Assembly: GCA_965215945.1 (NCBI GenBank)
Contig: CBDCFC010000026.1
Coordinates: 62,001-126,000, forward strand
Direction: 5' to 3'
Length of the DNA stretch: 64,000 nucleotides
DNA from: JAHEKD01 sp965215945
GTDB taxonomy: Bacteria; Pseudomonadota; Gammaproteobacteria; Arenicellales; JAHEKD01
Made by a program: the position numbers and the translations under genes. Below are positions 8,282 through 16,106 of this stretch, piece after piece. Each line of letters opens with the position of its first letter. The stretch's first letter is position 1. The notes below the pieces were generated by a model. The model searched no databases, had not been told where the DNA came from, and worked only from the letters and a program-made list of their open reading frames with translations.

Positions 8282-8668
8282 TCATTGTGCATTTAGGTTT
8301 ACATATTTATTTGACTGTGATTATTACTCCGTCATTGCGGGCTTTGATCCGCAATCCAACGGCTTTTCTTATTACTCAACGGATTCAATGGATAGTTAAC
8401 TCTTTCAGAAGCACGTTGAAACGGGTATAAGCCCAAGTCATAGTGATTTCAGGCATGATAAGCTATTTACAACTATATAGGCCCGTCTCAGCATACATTT
8501 TAATCAAAGTAGTGGCCTTTGAAGTTACTGAGTAATTAAAGATGCCAGTAGATTCCGTGTCAAGTAATGTATGGCCAAATACTGAGTCATTTATAAAAGT
8601 CAATATTCCAAATGAATATCTTGACAATGACTAAACATCAAAAACTGCCTCAAAGGCTTGCAAATTGC
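8282..8668. other. Intergenic region without a recognisable gene
   Basis: The 387 bases between the ABC exporter start and the corrected end of the Rieske gene contain no credible reading frame. A small hairpin (GTCATTGCGG...CCGCAAT, around 8330-8356) belongs to the class of dispersed palindromic units seen elsewhere in the window. The exporter promoter must lie here, but no clear -35/-10 pair stands out. Confidence 0.5.
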
Positions 8669-9800
8669 TTAGGCGTACCAGATCGCAAAACTCGCAACAT
8701 TAGGTTCCAGCTCAGGGTTAAATCTACCAGGTTGTGCCAACGGCGAATTTAAACCTAGCTGTTGGTTTTCTAATGCCGCTGATGTCTTCCTCTATGGCGG
8801 CTAACAGACGCTCAAAATAATAATTAGCTCGAAACTCAAAGTCATCTAACTGAGTTGTTGATTTGGGAAAACATAGTGTCAGGACGATATGTGAGCGCTG
8901 CGGGTTTATTGGATAAGCTTCATAAATCCAAACTGATTCCGTTCCTGCTGCAAATGTCATGTTGGGAAAGACCCAGCTATACCGCGCTCCATTAGCCGTA
9001 CGCTCATCTAGAGATTTTATTTTCGGCAACATATATTGCTGAGTCGATTCTAATAAAGCTCCTGTACCTTCTGTCGCACCAAACTGTGAGGCAAAATCAC
9101 CGCTAACCTGCTCACTCGGCTCCGGGGCTAAATAGATATTATTGATGGAATCCGGGTGGACATAGGGCAAGTGATAATATTCATTGAAGACATCCAGGAA
9201 AGCTTTCCAATTGCAACCCACTTCAAATTCATGGCGTTTATAACTGACCAGTTCATCAAACGACCAAGGAGCGTGCAAAAGTTCAAAACCCTGTAAATAG
9301 TCATCAATGTTTTTAGCCTCACCATCCAGATTTAAAAAAGCAAACCCATAACGTTCTTCAATCAGAATTTCAATTAAGCCATATTGCCCATAATCAAAGC
9401 CATTACCATTTTTGATTTTGGGCGCGGTAAGCAGGCGACCATCAAGCGCATAAGTCCAACGATGAAACGGGCAACGAATCACTTGGCAGGTTCCGTGGCT
9501 ATCCAGTAATTTTGCACCACGATGCCGACAACTATTAGCAAAAGCTCGCAGTTTGTTTTTGTTATCCCTGAGCACAATTATGGGAATACCTACAATCTCC
9601 AAACTGGAATAATTGCCAGAATTTTGCCATTGGTCAGCCCGACCCAACCCTATCCAGTTAGCTTGAAAAATGTATTTCTTTTCTAATTCAAGAACCTCAG
9701 CATCACTATAACAAGCCGGGGATAATGAATGGGCGGTCGAAATCGGTGGTTTTACATTCGACAGTTGCTGCTTGAATAAAGATATATCCAGATAGTTCAT
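8669..9800 (-). pseudogene. Rieske-type ring-hydroxylating oxygenase alpha subunit, 3' frameshift
   Basis: The first 341 residues are normal for the family. The Rieske [2Fe-2S] ligands are Cys91-x-His93 and Cys110-x2-His113; the mononuclear iron ligands are His210 and His215 (NEYYHLPYVH), with Asp339 the likely carboxylate. After Ser341 the frame runs into a short nonsense tail ending at 8724. Reading one base further on (an extra base at 8776-8777) restores the tail ALENQQLGLNSPLAQPGRF...FAIWYA and a stop at 8669. The frame thus recovers the conserved LE-x2-Q, GL-x-SP, PGRF and WYA ending, giving a 376-residue protein. Either the gene is inactive or the read has an error. Such enzymes hydroxylate aromatic or quaternary-amine substrates; substrate unknown. 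An aldo/keto reductase lies 15 bases upstream. Confidence 0.8.
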
Positions 9801-9815
9801 GTATTCCTCCGTGTT

Positions 9816-10766
9816 CTAAGGACGAAAGTATTTTATGCAATTAGCTCTAACAGACTCCCAGCCTTGTTCTAAAACATCTACAATTGAGTCTGGCAATGGA
9901 CCTTGTTCACATGCCTCAAGGTTGGCAGATAGATGATCAGGCCTGCTCGCACCTAGGATAATTCCATCTTCATATTCACCGGTAAGCTTTGAGTGATACA
10001 CCAACCAGCGTAATGCGGCTTGTGTCGCTGTAATATTTTCAGATTCGCAAGCCCCATTCAATTGCTGAATGACCTTAAAGTACTCCTTTTTCCAATAACG
10101 GTCCTGATAGGTATCATTATTGGTCGCAAAGCGTCCCTGATTCGGAATCTGTTTGAATGAGCTATGCTTGCCGGTCAACAATCCCCCGGCCAGTGGATTA
10201 TAAACATAAAACTTGATCTTATAGTTTCTCAGACAAGCAAACAATTCCCGCTCAACATCCCTTGTCAAGGCGTTATACATACCCTGATAAACCAGTGGTT
10301 GGATCCAGCCATTGGCGCGGCAGATCTCCGCAATCTCGGCCACTTGCCAGGCCGCATAGTTGCTTAAGCCAAAATCCCTGAACTTTCCCTGGCTGTGCAA
10401 CTCCCAACAAGCTTCTAAGGTTTGTTGGATCGGCGTATCGAGATCAGGCGCATGTAAATACAAAAGATCAACATAATCCGTGTTTAAACGGGACAACGAC
10501 ACGCTCAATTGCCGCTTGATTTCATCCGCTTTTAAGCCATTGTCATTCCAGGGATTAACCTTGGAGGCGATATAAAAATCATCCCGGCGTTGTTTACTTA
10601 TTAACCGCCCCAGCAGCGATTCGGTTTTCCCATCGTTATACACATAAGCCGTATCAAGCTCGTTATATCCGGCGGCCACGAACCGATCAATCATCTGTAA
10701 AGACACAGACTCATCAGCCTGATCGGCAAATGTCATGGTGCCCAGTATGAGTTTGATTTTATTCAC
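9816..10766 (-). CDS. Aldo/keto reductase
   Basis: This 316-residue TIM-barrel oxidoreductase has the four catalytic residues of the AKR superfamily: Asp38 (LDTA), Tyr43 (YVYND), Lys69 (ASKVNP) and His105 (LYLHAPD). The spacing and the LGASRPDHLSANLEA cofactor segment near the C-terminus resemble the AKR7 (aflatoxin aldehyde reductase) branch. It reduces carbonyls with NADPH. It is 15 bases upstream of the Rieske oxygenase gene on the same strand, so the two probably form an operon and may act on consecutive intermediates. Confidence 0.9.
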   Translation of the reverse strand: MNKIKLILGTMTFADQADESVSLQMIDRFVAAGYNELDTAYVYNDGKTESLLGRLISKQRRDDFYIASKVNPWNDNGLKADEIKRQLSVSLSRLNTDYVDLLYLHAPDLDTPIQQTLEACWELHSQGKFRDFGLSNYAAWQVAEIAEICRANGWIQPLVYQGMYNALTRDVERELFACLRNYKIKFYVYNPLAGGLLTGKHSSFKQIPNQGRFATNNDTYQDRYWKKEYFKVIQQLNGACESENITATQAALRWLVYHSKLTGEYEDGIILGASRPDHLSANLEACEQGPLPDSIVDVLEQGWESVRANCIKYFRP

Positions 10767-11025
10767 ATTCCCAAAGATTTAGTTGTTACTTCAAATAGCC
10801 GAAATGATCATTGTGAGGGAGTGAAATCCCCATGTAGGGATAAATTTCCATGGTAACCCATTCAATGGTGGATTACTTTGCGAGTTAACACTCAAATAAG
10901 TGCTGCAATGACTTAACAATGTCCGACAATTTGACTGAAACACCAGACATTTGTTATCGACCCAAACAATATACTGAAAATTACCACAGAAAAATTACAT
11001 CTAGCAAATGGTAATTATTTGAAAA

Positions 11026-11427
11026 TTAAGCAAGTAGTTTTGAATAGCGTAACTTCGCAGCTTTTTGATCAAAGCTATACGTTACCTGACATCCAATCTG
11101 TGTATTAAGATTGACGATTAAGCAATCAGCATAACCGGCATTGGATTGCTGATAATCATCTAAAGCCGACCAACAAATAACCGGATTTTCTATCACAAAT
11201 TCAGCGGTGGACAGTATCTGCTTAATAACCGCAGCCACGGTCCTTTTGTCATACTTATAGGCCGAACTTAACACCCAGGCCAATTCGGCCATTACAACAC
11301 AGCATATAAACCCGGGATTATCGACAGTACATTCACGTTCAATCAGATTAGCAGCCAATAATGATTGATCTTCCGGATCATCCTGTACAATGTATCGAAC
11401 CAAAACGTTAGTATCCAGGCCAATCAT
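11026..11427 (-). CDS. VapC-type PIN-domain toxin
   Basis: This 133-residue protein has the PIN nuclease acidic set: Asp5 (LDTNVLVRY), Glu48 (AELAWVL), Asp101 (GYADCLI) and Asp120 (TYSFDQKAA). These coordinate Mg2+ for RNA cleavage in VapC toxins. The gene overlaps the AbrB-type antitoxin by 4 bases, antitoxin first, the usual type II order. It lies directly beyond the leader-distal end of the CRISPR array. All four acidic residues are intact, so the toxin is probably functional. Confidence 0.88.
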   Translation of the reverse strand: MIGLDTNVLVRYIVQDDPEDQSLLAANLIERECTVDNPGFICCVVMAELAWVLSSAYKYDKRTVAAVIKQILSTAEFVIENPVICWSALDDYQQSNAGYADCLIVNLNTQIGCQVTYSFDQKAAKLRYSKLLA

Positions 11428-11660
11428 TTACCTGCTGCACCTTCAGCAATTGCTTTTTTCATTTCTTTCAATGACACTTTTCGCTTAGGCGGTGGCACCA
11501 TCCCTTTTAGCTTAGTAACAGGAACCGTAACAGGTATAACCCGAATTACACCATCTTGATCCAGGATAAATTCCAACCGGTCACCAGCATTCAGATGTAA
11601 CATGTCACGTATCTTCTTTGGCACCGTCACCTGGCCTTTTGTAGTCATAACTGCTTGCAT
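11424..11660 (-). CDS. AbrB/SpoVT-fold antitoxin (VapB-like)
   Basis: This 78-residue protein has an N-terminal swapped-hairpin AbrB domain (TTKGQVTVPKKIRDMLHLNA, then GDRLEFILDQDGVIRVIPV). A short C-terminal tail follows (KGMVPPPKRK...) that would wrap the toxin. AbrB-type antitoxins bind their own promoter as dimers and neutralise PIN toxins. It is followed immediately by the vapC-like gene with a 4-base overlap. The promoter must lie in the 54 bases between this gene and the degenerate end of the CRISPR array. Confidence 0.88.
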   Translation of the reverse strand: MQAVMTTKGQVTVPKKIRDMLHLNAGDRLEFILDQDGVIRVIPVTVPVTKLKGMVPPPKRKVSLKEMKKAIAEGAAGK

Positions 11661-11714
11661 ATTCTTACTTTTAATATTTTTCCTTACTTTTTAGTATACC
11701 CTAAATTCACTACT

Positions 11715-11743
11715 GAATACTATCCCACATGTGTGGGGAACAC
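11715..11743 (-). repeat. Degenerate terminal CRISPR repeat
   Basis: By my count it matches the consensus at 17 of 29 positions, with the 61-bp register kept. The outer part has diverged, but the core still reads CCCAC-ATGT-GTGGG, a 5-bp stem with 4-base loop. One stem pair has changed on both sides (GC to AT), preserving pairing. Degenerate last repeats are typical of the leader-distal end. Confidence 0.9.
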
Positions 11744-13207
11744 GAAGATCGCAAACAAATTATTTGTAGTCGATCCGGTTCATCCCCGCGGGTGCGGGGA
11801 ACATTGCGGTTAATATAGGATCTTCACGTTCTACTGCGGTTCATCCCCGCGGGTGCGGGGAACATAATCTAAATGGCATTGACGATGATTATATTTACGG
11901 TTCATCCCCGCGGGTGCGGGGAACATATCATTCTAGTTCCAAATCAATGCTAACTTTACGGTTCATCCCCGCGGGTGCGGGGAACATTAGATGTTCTCAT
12001 TTAATATATAAACTAAGCTCGGTTCATCCCCGCGGGTGCGGGGAACATTTTGCAACATGACGATAAAAGAAAGTCGAGGGCGGTTCATCCCCGCGGGTGC
12101 GGGGAACATACTCTACGCCCTCACTTAGCTGTAAGCCTTCGCGGTTCATCCCCGCGGGTGCGGGGAACATACCGTGTACTTTTCACAATCATTTATATAG
12201 CCCGGTTCATCCCCGCGGGTGCGGGGAACATGAACCGCCAAGCTCTGCTTCAATGCCCATTGACGGTTCATCCCCGCGGGTGCGGGGAACATGTTAATAG
12301 CATATTTGACGAGAGGGTATTTTTCGGTTCATCCCCGCGGGTGCGGGGAACATGTCGCTTGCTCGCGCTGCTCTGGCGTTAAAAACGGTTCATCCCCGCG
12401 GGTGCGGGGAACATTGACGTATCGCTTATTCCGGAAAAAGCACGACCGGTTCATCCCCGCGGGTGCGGGGAACATAGGCCGGTTGTGCCTGCCGCCGCCA
12501 CTGTCGAAGGTTCATCCCCGCGGGTGCGGGGAACATATCACAACGCAGGGGCGCATTTTTTCGTAGCGCGGTTCATCCCCGCGGGTGCGGGGAACATTAA
12601 TAAACGTTCTACTGTTTTAAGCCTGTAGCCGGTTCATCCCCGCGGGTGCGGGGAACATGTTAGCTGCCCCACCCTAGCTAGTGATAATTGCGGTTCATCC
12701 CCGCGGGTGCGGGGAACATAAGACCAAGATAGATTTATTCAAGGCAACTGGCGGTTCATCCCCGCGGGTGCGGGGAACATTTACCGTTCGAAGTCCGTGT
12801 AATGATCAAGCACGGTTCATCCCCGCGGGTGCGGGGAACATCATATCCATTACTTGCAGCGGATAAGTCAACGCGGTTCATCCCCGCGGGTGCGGGGAAC
12901 ATGTATAAACGATTAGAGTCCACGGCAAAAAAGACGGTTCATCCCCGCGGGTGCGGGGAACATACGTTTCTTTTTCATATCAATAACATTTATCGCGGTT
13001 CATCCCCGCGGGTGCGGGGAACATTAATAAATATGAAGCCCATCCCCTACAGTTAGCGGTTCATCCCCGCGGGTGCGGGGAACATGCCTCACCAACAACG
13101 CCAAGCGCCCTAACTATCGGTTCATCCCCGCGGGTGCGGGGAACATCTCCGGTATTGGCATGTAGTGGGTTGCGGTTACGGTTCATCCCCGCGGGTGCGG
13201 GGAACAT
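11715..13207 (-). CRISPR. Type I-E CRISPR array, 25 repeats (24 regular, 1 degenerate), 24 spacers
   Basis: The repeat is 29 bp, read on the minus strand as ATGTTCCCCGCACCCG then CGGGGATGAACCG, with a 6-bp stem and 4-base loop. Regular copies start (plus-strand coordinate) at 11776 and then every 61 bases to 13179, so every spacer is exactly 32 bp. The copy at 11715-11743 is degenerate and marks the leader-distal end. The leader is therefore at the 13208 side, next to cas2, and the array is transcribed on the minus strand like the cas genes. One internal copy, at 12508, differs in its last base. The repeat is of the E. coli type I-E kind, matching the cas operon and Cas6e. Confidence 0.98.
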
Positions 13208-13289
13208 ACCAATCATAACTGATTGGTTTTAAATAGAAAAACCGACAGCTAAAATTCTACCAAAAAACTGGCACAGATTTTCCAAATTG
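13208..13289 (-). promoter_or_regulatory. CRISPR leader
   Basis: This 82-base AT-rich stretch lies between the cas2 stop and the first repeat. It holds a perfect 8-bp inverted repeat (ACCAATCA, TAAC, TGATTGGT) at 13208-13227, directly abutting the repeat. I do not see a good match to the IHF consensus used in the E. coli leader. The array promoter is expected here or within the end of cas2. Confidence 0.75.
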
Positions 13290-13592
13290 TTAAAGAGCAT
13301 TCTCATCCTCCTGCGGCAAAAACGAAACTAACCTTAAACCATCCATTTCTACTGGGATACGCCGATTTTCCCCGAGAGTTTGAAAATCAAAACCCGACTC
13401 AGTATTAGTTGCCCAAGCCATTACAATGTTTCCATCTTCAACAAAATGTTCACATTGCTGCCAGATTATTTCACGAATTCGTCTTGAAACATCACCAACA
13501 TAAACACCTGCCCTGATTTGCAATAGCCACACAGCAAGCCGACCCCTTAATCTGTTCGGCACATTTTCAGTAACTACAACTAACATCGACAT
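13290..13592 (-). CDS. cas2: Cas2, type I-E CRISPR adaptation protein
   Basis: This 100-residue protein begins MSMLVVVTENVPNRLRGRLA and contains VGDVSRRIREIIW, both characteristic of I-E Cas2. It is the dimeric core of the Cas1-Cas2 integrase that inserts new spacers at the leader end. A longer frame is open to 13655, but the ATG at 13592 gives the family N-terminus and lies 1 base after the cas1 stop, so cas1 and cas2 are coupled. The last gene before the leader and array. Confidence 0.95.
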   Translation of the reverse strand: MSMLVVVTENVPNRLRGRLAVWLLQIRAGVYVGDVSRRIREIIWQQCEHFVEDGNIVMAWATNTESGFDFQTLGENRRIPVEMDGLRLVSFLPQEDENAL

Positions 13593-13593
13593 A

Positions 13594-14523
13594 TCATTTT
13601 GCCCTGTGTCCTTCATCGCCAATATTCTCAGCAGGGGGAATAGCAGGTGGAACATTTTCTTTAGCCGGAGAGGGTGTTTCTATTTCACCAGCAGCCAATA
13701 CTTCCTCAATCGTTGGAATAATTTTCTTCAGTATTCTTTTCTCCCGAAATGCATCTCGGCATGCTAGGCGCACTTGTCTATCAGCTCGTGATGGGTTTGA
13801 TGCCGCAATTTTGAACGCGAGCGGTACCGCCGTTTCAAATTTAAAAATATCAGCAATGTCATATACAAAAGACTGCGGTTTCCCAGTATGGATGAACCCG
13901 ACTGCAGGAGCATAACCAGCGGCTAATATACCCGCTTCTGTAATGCCATATAAACAGGCGTTCGCCGCACTAATACAACGATTAGCCACATCACCCTTCT
14001 CCCAATCTTTTGGATCATAGCGCCGGCCTTTCCACTTCACACCGTAGCGTTTAGCCATTAATTCATACATTTTTCTGACCCGCGCTCCCTCAATACCCCG
14101 CAATTGTTCAACACTGCGCCGTTGTGGTGGTTTTTCATTGAAACGCATCTCATACATTTTGCGCACCACTTTAAGCCTCAAATGATCATCAAGCGCTAAT
14201 TTGGCTTGATATAATAATTTATCCGAACGTGCGCCTCCAGGTTGACCGGAAGCATAAAGGCGTATCCCAGCCTCACCAACCCAAACCAACAAAGTTCCCA
14301 CTGTAGACGCAAGGTGAACGGCCTTGTGCGATACCCGGGTGCCCGGTTCTAACATTATGCATGCCACTGATCCGACCGGTATATGAGTACGCACACCATT
14401 TTTGTCCACCAAGACAAATGCACCATCTTGCACATCTAACTTACCGTATTCTAGAAAGATCATGGAAATACGGTCTTTAATGGGAATTGGTTTAAGTGGT
14501 AAGTAACTCACATTCCACGTCAT
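13594..14523 (-). CDS. cas1: Cas1, type I-E CRISPR integrase
   Basis: This 309-residue protein has the Cas1 metal-binding triad: Glu145 (RGIEGARVR), His212 (GFIHTG) and Asp225 (YDIADIFK). The N-terminal beta domain has the I-E style FLEYGKLDVQDGAFVLVD. It catalyses spacer integration together with Cas2. The last 40 residues are proline/glutamate-rich (SPAKENVPPAIPPAENIG), a tail common in I-E Cas1. It follows the HTH gene of the embedded module by 38 bases, so the adaptation genes may be read from the module's promoter as well as from the main cas promoter. Confidence 0.97.
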   Translation of the reverse strand: MTWNVSYLPLKPIPIKDRISMIFLEYGKLDVQDGAFVLVDKNGVRTHIPVGSVACIMLEPGTRVSHKAVHLASTVGTLLVWVGEAGIRLYASGQPGGARSDKLLYQAKLALDDHLRLKVVRKMYEMRFNEKPPQRRSVEQLRGIEGARVRKMYELMAKRYGVKWKGRRYDPKDWEKGDVANRCISAANACLYGITEAGILAAGYAPAVGFIHTGKPQSFVYDIADIFKFETAVPLAFKIAASNPSRADRQVRLACRDAFREKRILKKIIPTIEEVLAAGEIETPSPAKENVPPAIPPAENIGDEGHRAK

Positions 14524-14561
14524 CGTCGATTAAGGTTATAGCATCAGATTTAAATTTTATG

Positions 14562-14996
14562 TTACTCATCTGCATTAACCATCGTTGCCTCAATTTGCCC
14601 ATCCAACCTGATTTTCAGATGATCCAAAATCTTTTTTAGATTTTCAACAGAACTATTCTGATAGGCTTGAGATTCATAACGCACAATCTGCCTGGAGCTG
14701 ACATCAACCATACGAGCGAACTTATCCACTGACAAGTGGGCGGATATCCGGTAACGGATCGGTGCAACCATTAGGTCATCGATAGTATTGATGGGAATCT
14801 CTGATGGATCCATTTGCCCTGTTCGAGTATAGTCGTCTATTTCCGCTTGCAGTTCATCTATAAGCTCCTGGATTTGCCGTTTTGCGGCTTCCACAATAGC
14901 CTTTGATACACCCTTTTTTGCCGGCGCATCAAGCGACGCTTTTAGCATATCCAATTTCTCCTGCGCCGCATTAAGTTGTCTGTCACTGGTAATCAT
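14562..14996 (-). CDS. HTH (XRE-like) protein, putative antitoxin of embedded module
   Basis: This is a 144-residue protein. The N-terminal half (about 1-65) is charged and helical, probably coiled coil (AKRQIQELIDELQAEIDDY). The C-terminal half is a Cro/XRE-like helix-turn-helix (IRYRISAHLSVDKFARMVDVS, then RQIVRYESQ). The ATG at 14996 has a good ribosome-binding site (GGAGAG, 5 bases upstream). A GTG at 15014 is also possible and would overlap the previous gene. It follows the nucleotidyltransferase-like gene by 14 bases. An HTH protein paired with a small putative enzyme is the usual form of a type II toxin-antitoxin pair, and I infer antitoxin and autorepressor roles. It is not a known cas gene. 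Confidence 0.7.
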   Translation of the reverse strand: MITSDRQLNAAQEKLDMLKASLDAPAKKGVSKAIVEAAKRQIQELIDELQAEIDDYTRTGQMDPSEIPINTIDDLMVAPIRYRISAHLSVDKFARMVDVSSRQIVRYESQAYQNSSVENLKKILDHLKIRLDGQIEATMVNADE

Positions 14997-15010
14997 ATGT
15001 TCTCTCCATA

Positions 15011-15433
15011 TCACAAATACACCACAAGAATGCCTTTAGATTCACCGTCCCGATTGGTCTGGAAAAACTTTGGAAACGGCAGACCACTGCCTGCCTCAAT
15101 TACATCCTGGAAAAAATCCAGACCGTATTTGTCTTTCATACCTTGCCTGTCACCCAAAAAAATCGGATCAACCACTTCAAGGTCGATATACTCATTTACT
15201 TCCCAAACCCCATCAATGTCATTAGGAAATTGCTTATCTGTCACAAAACTGCCGTCAATCCATAATTTACGCACATTGGCCTGGCTGAGATTGGCTACCG
15301 CTGCTTTCAAGCCTTGCATCAATTTGCGCCTGACCTCATTTGCACTGCCAAACCTTGCTTCAATTTCATCTAACGTAACCAGGTATTCACCTGTCGGTAA
15401 TTCACCGTTTCCATTAAAATTTGGAATACTCAT
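15011..15433 (-). CDS. Nucleotidyltransferase-fold protein (DUF6932-like), putative toxin inside cas operon
   Basis: This 140-residue protein carries the polymerase-beta superfamily signature: Gly61-Ser62 followed nine residues later by Asp72-x-Asp74 (GSFVTDKQFPNDIDGVWE), with a further acidic strand (YIDLEVVD) that could supply the third carboxylate. Nucleotidyltransferases of this size transfer NMPs to RNA or protein targets and act as toxins in AbiE-like systems. It lies between cas6e (67-base gap) and an HTH gene (14-base gap) and has its own palindromic upstream region. Which member of the pair is toxic is inference; in MNT-HEPN systems the nucleotidyltransferase is the antitoxin. Confidence 0.7.
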   Translation of the reverse strand: MSIPNFNGNGELPTGEYLVTLDEIEARFGSANEVRRKLMQGLKAAVANLSQANVRKLWIDGSFVTDKQFPNDIDGVWEVNEYIDLEVVDPIFLGDRQGMKDKYGLDFFQDVIEAGSGLPFPKFFQTNRDGESKGILVVYL

Positions 15434-15447
15434 ATTTTACATTATTA

Positions 15448-15474
15448 TGACACTTATGTCATGTCATTAGTGTC
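15448..15474 (-). promoter_or_regulatory. Nested palindromes upstream of the embedded module
   Basis: The 67-base gap after cas6e contains TGACA-CTTA-TGTCA (15448-15461) and, overlapping it, GACACT...AGTGTC (15449-15474). TGTCA occurs twice in tandem. On the minus strand, ATGACA followed 17 bases later by TAATGT is a weak promoter candidate running through these palindromes. This is what an autoregulated toxin-antitoxin operator looks like. Confidence 0.5.
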
Positions 15475-15500
15475 CATTTCTATATTGTCTTAATGCCGAT

Positions 15501-16106
15501 TTAAATACGGCGAATCAACATCAAGCCACAGCCAAAAGCTTTTGCCGCTCCTATGCCTTTAGACAACAGTCCTTGAAACTCATCTGGGCGCCAAACTTGG
15601 ATTACTCCTTCGAAGGTTGTTACAACGATTTTTCCAGCTTGTCGATTTTTAAAAAAATACAAAGGTGGATGGTCCCTTACTTTAGCCAAATCTGTATCAA
15701 TCTCAGCAATATCATCTATTTTGCGTTGCAACCAAGCCAATTGTTGCCCCTCCTTAATAAGAGGAACACGGATTTTCCTCTCAGGGTTATCTTTATCACG
15801 AATAGTTTTAGTCACATTTGCACTTAGAATAAATCTCAATTGTTGTTCGGGATTGACTTGAGGCGTAAATGACTTTCTCGCCAACACGGTAGCCTTATCC
15901 GATGAATCATGAGGTTCAATATTAGACTGCATTAGAACAATAGCTCCTTCAGCCGGATTCATTTTGTCAATTCTAAAAAGAAAAGGCGATGGTTCATTTT
16001 TCCTACGTTCAACATCTGGGAAAAGTGTCCACAGTTTGCGATGCCATTCCCAAGCATTATCCAATCTTCCAGGTTTGAGCGCGACTTTACTCAGATACAT
16101 TTTCAA
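15501..16106 (-). CDS. cas6e: Cas6e (CasE), crRNA-processing endoribonuclease of Cascade
   Basis: This 201-residue protein begins MKMYLSKVALKP and has the conserved N-terminal histidine in EWHRKLW. It ends with the glycine-rich loop GIGAAKAFGCGLMLIRR, both diagnostic of Cas6e. It cuts the array transcript at the base of the repeat hairpin and stays bound to the crRNA 3' end in Cascade. The start overlaps cas5e by 20 bases, so translation is coupled. It is the last interference gene before the embedded nucleotidyltransferase/HTH pair. Confidence 0.96.
   Translation of the reverse strand: MKMYLSKVALKPGRLDNAWEWHRKLWTLFPDVERRKNEPSPFLFRIDKMNPAEGAIVLMQSNIEPHDSSDKATVLARKSFTPQVNPEQQLRFILSANVTKTIRDKDNPERKIRVPLIKEGQQLAWLQRKIDDIAEIDTDLAKVRDHPPLYFFKNRQAGKIVVTTFEGVIQVWRPDEFQGLLSKGIGAAKAFGCGLMLIRRI

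Noticed and set aside
8330..8363. Possible terminator for the ABC exporter region
   Set aside because: The hairpin GTCATTGCGG...CCGCAAT lacks a T-run and lies upstream, not downstream, of the exporter gene; it fits a dispersed palindrome.
12050..13056. Several plus-strand open frames with repeated HPRGCGEH / FIPAGAGN / SSPRVRGT peptides
   Set aside because: They are translations of the CRISPR repeat in its three frames across the array, not genes.
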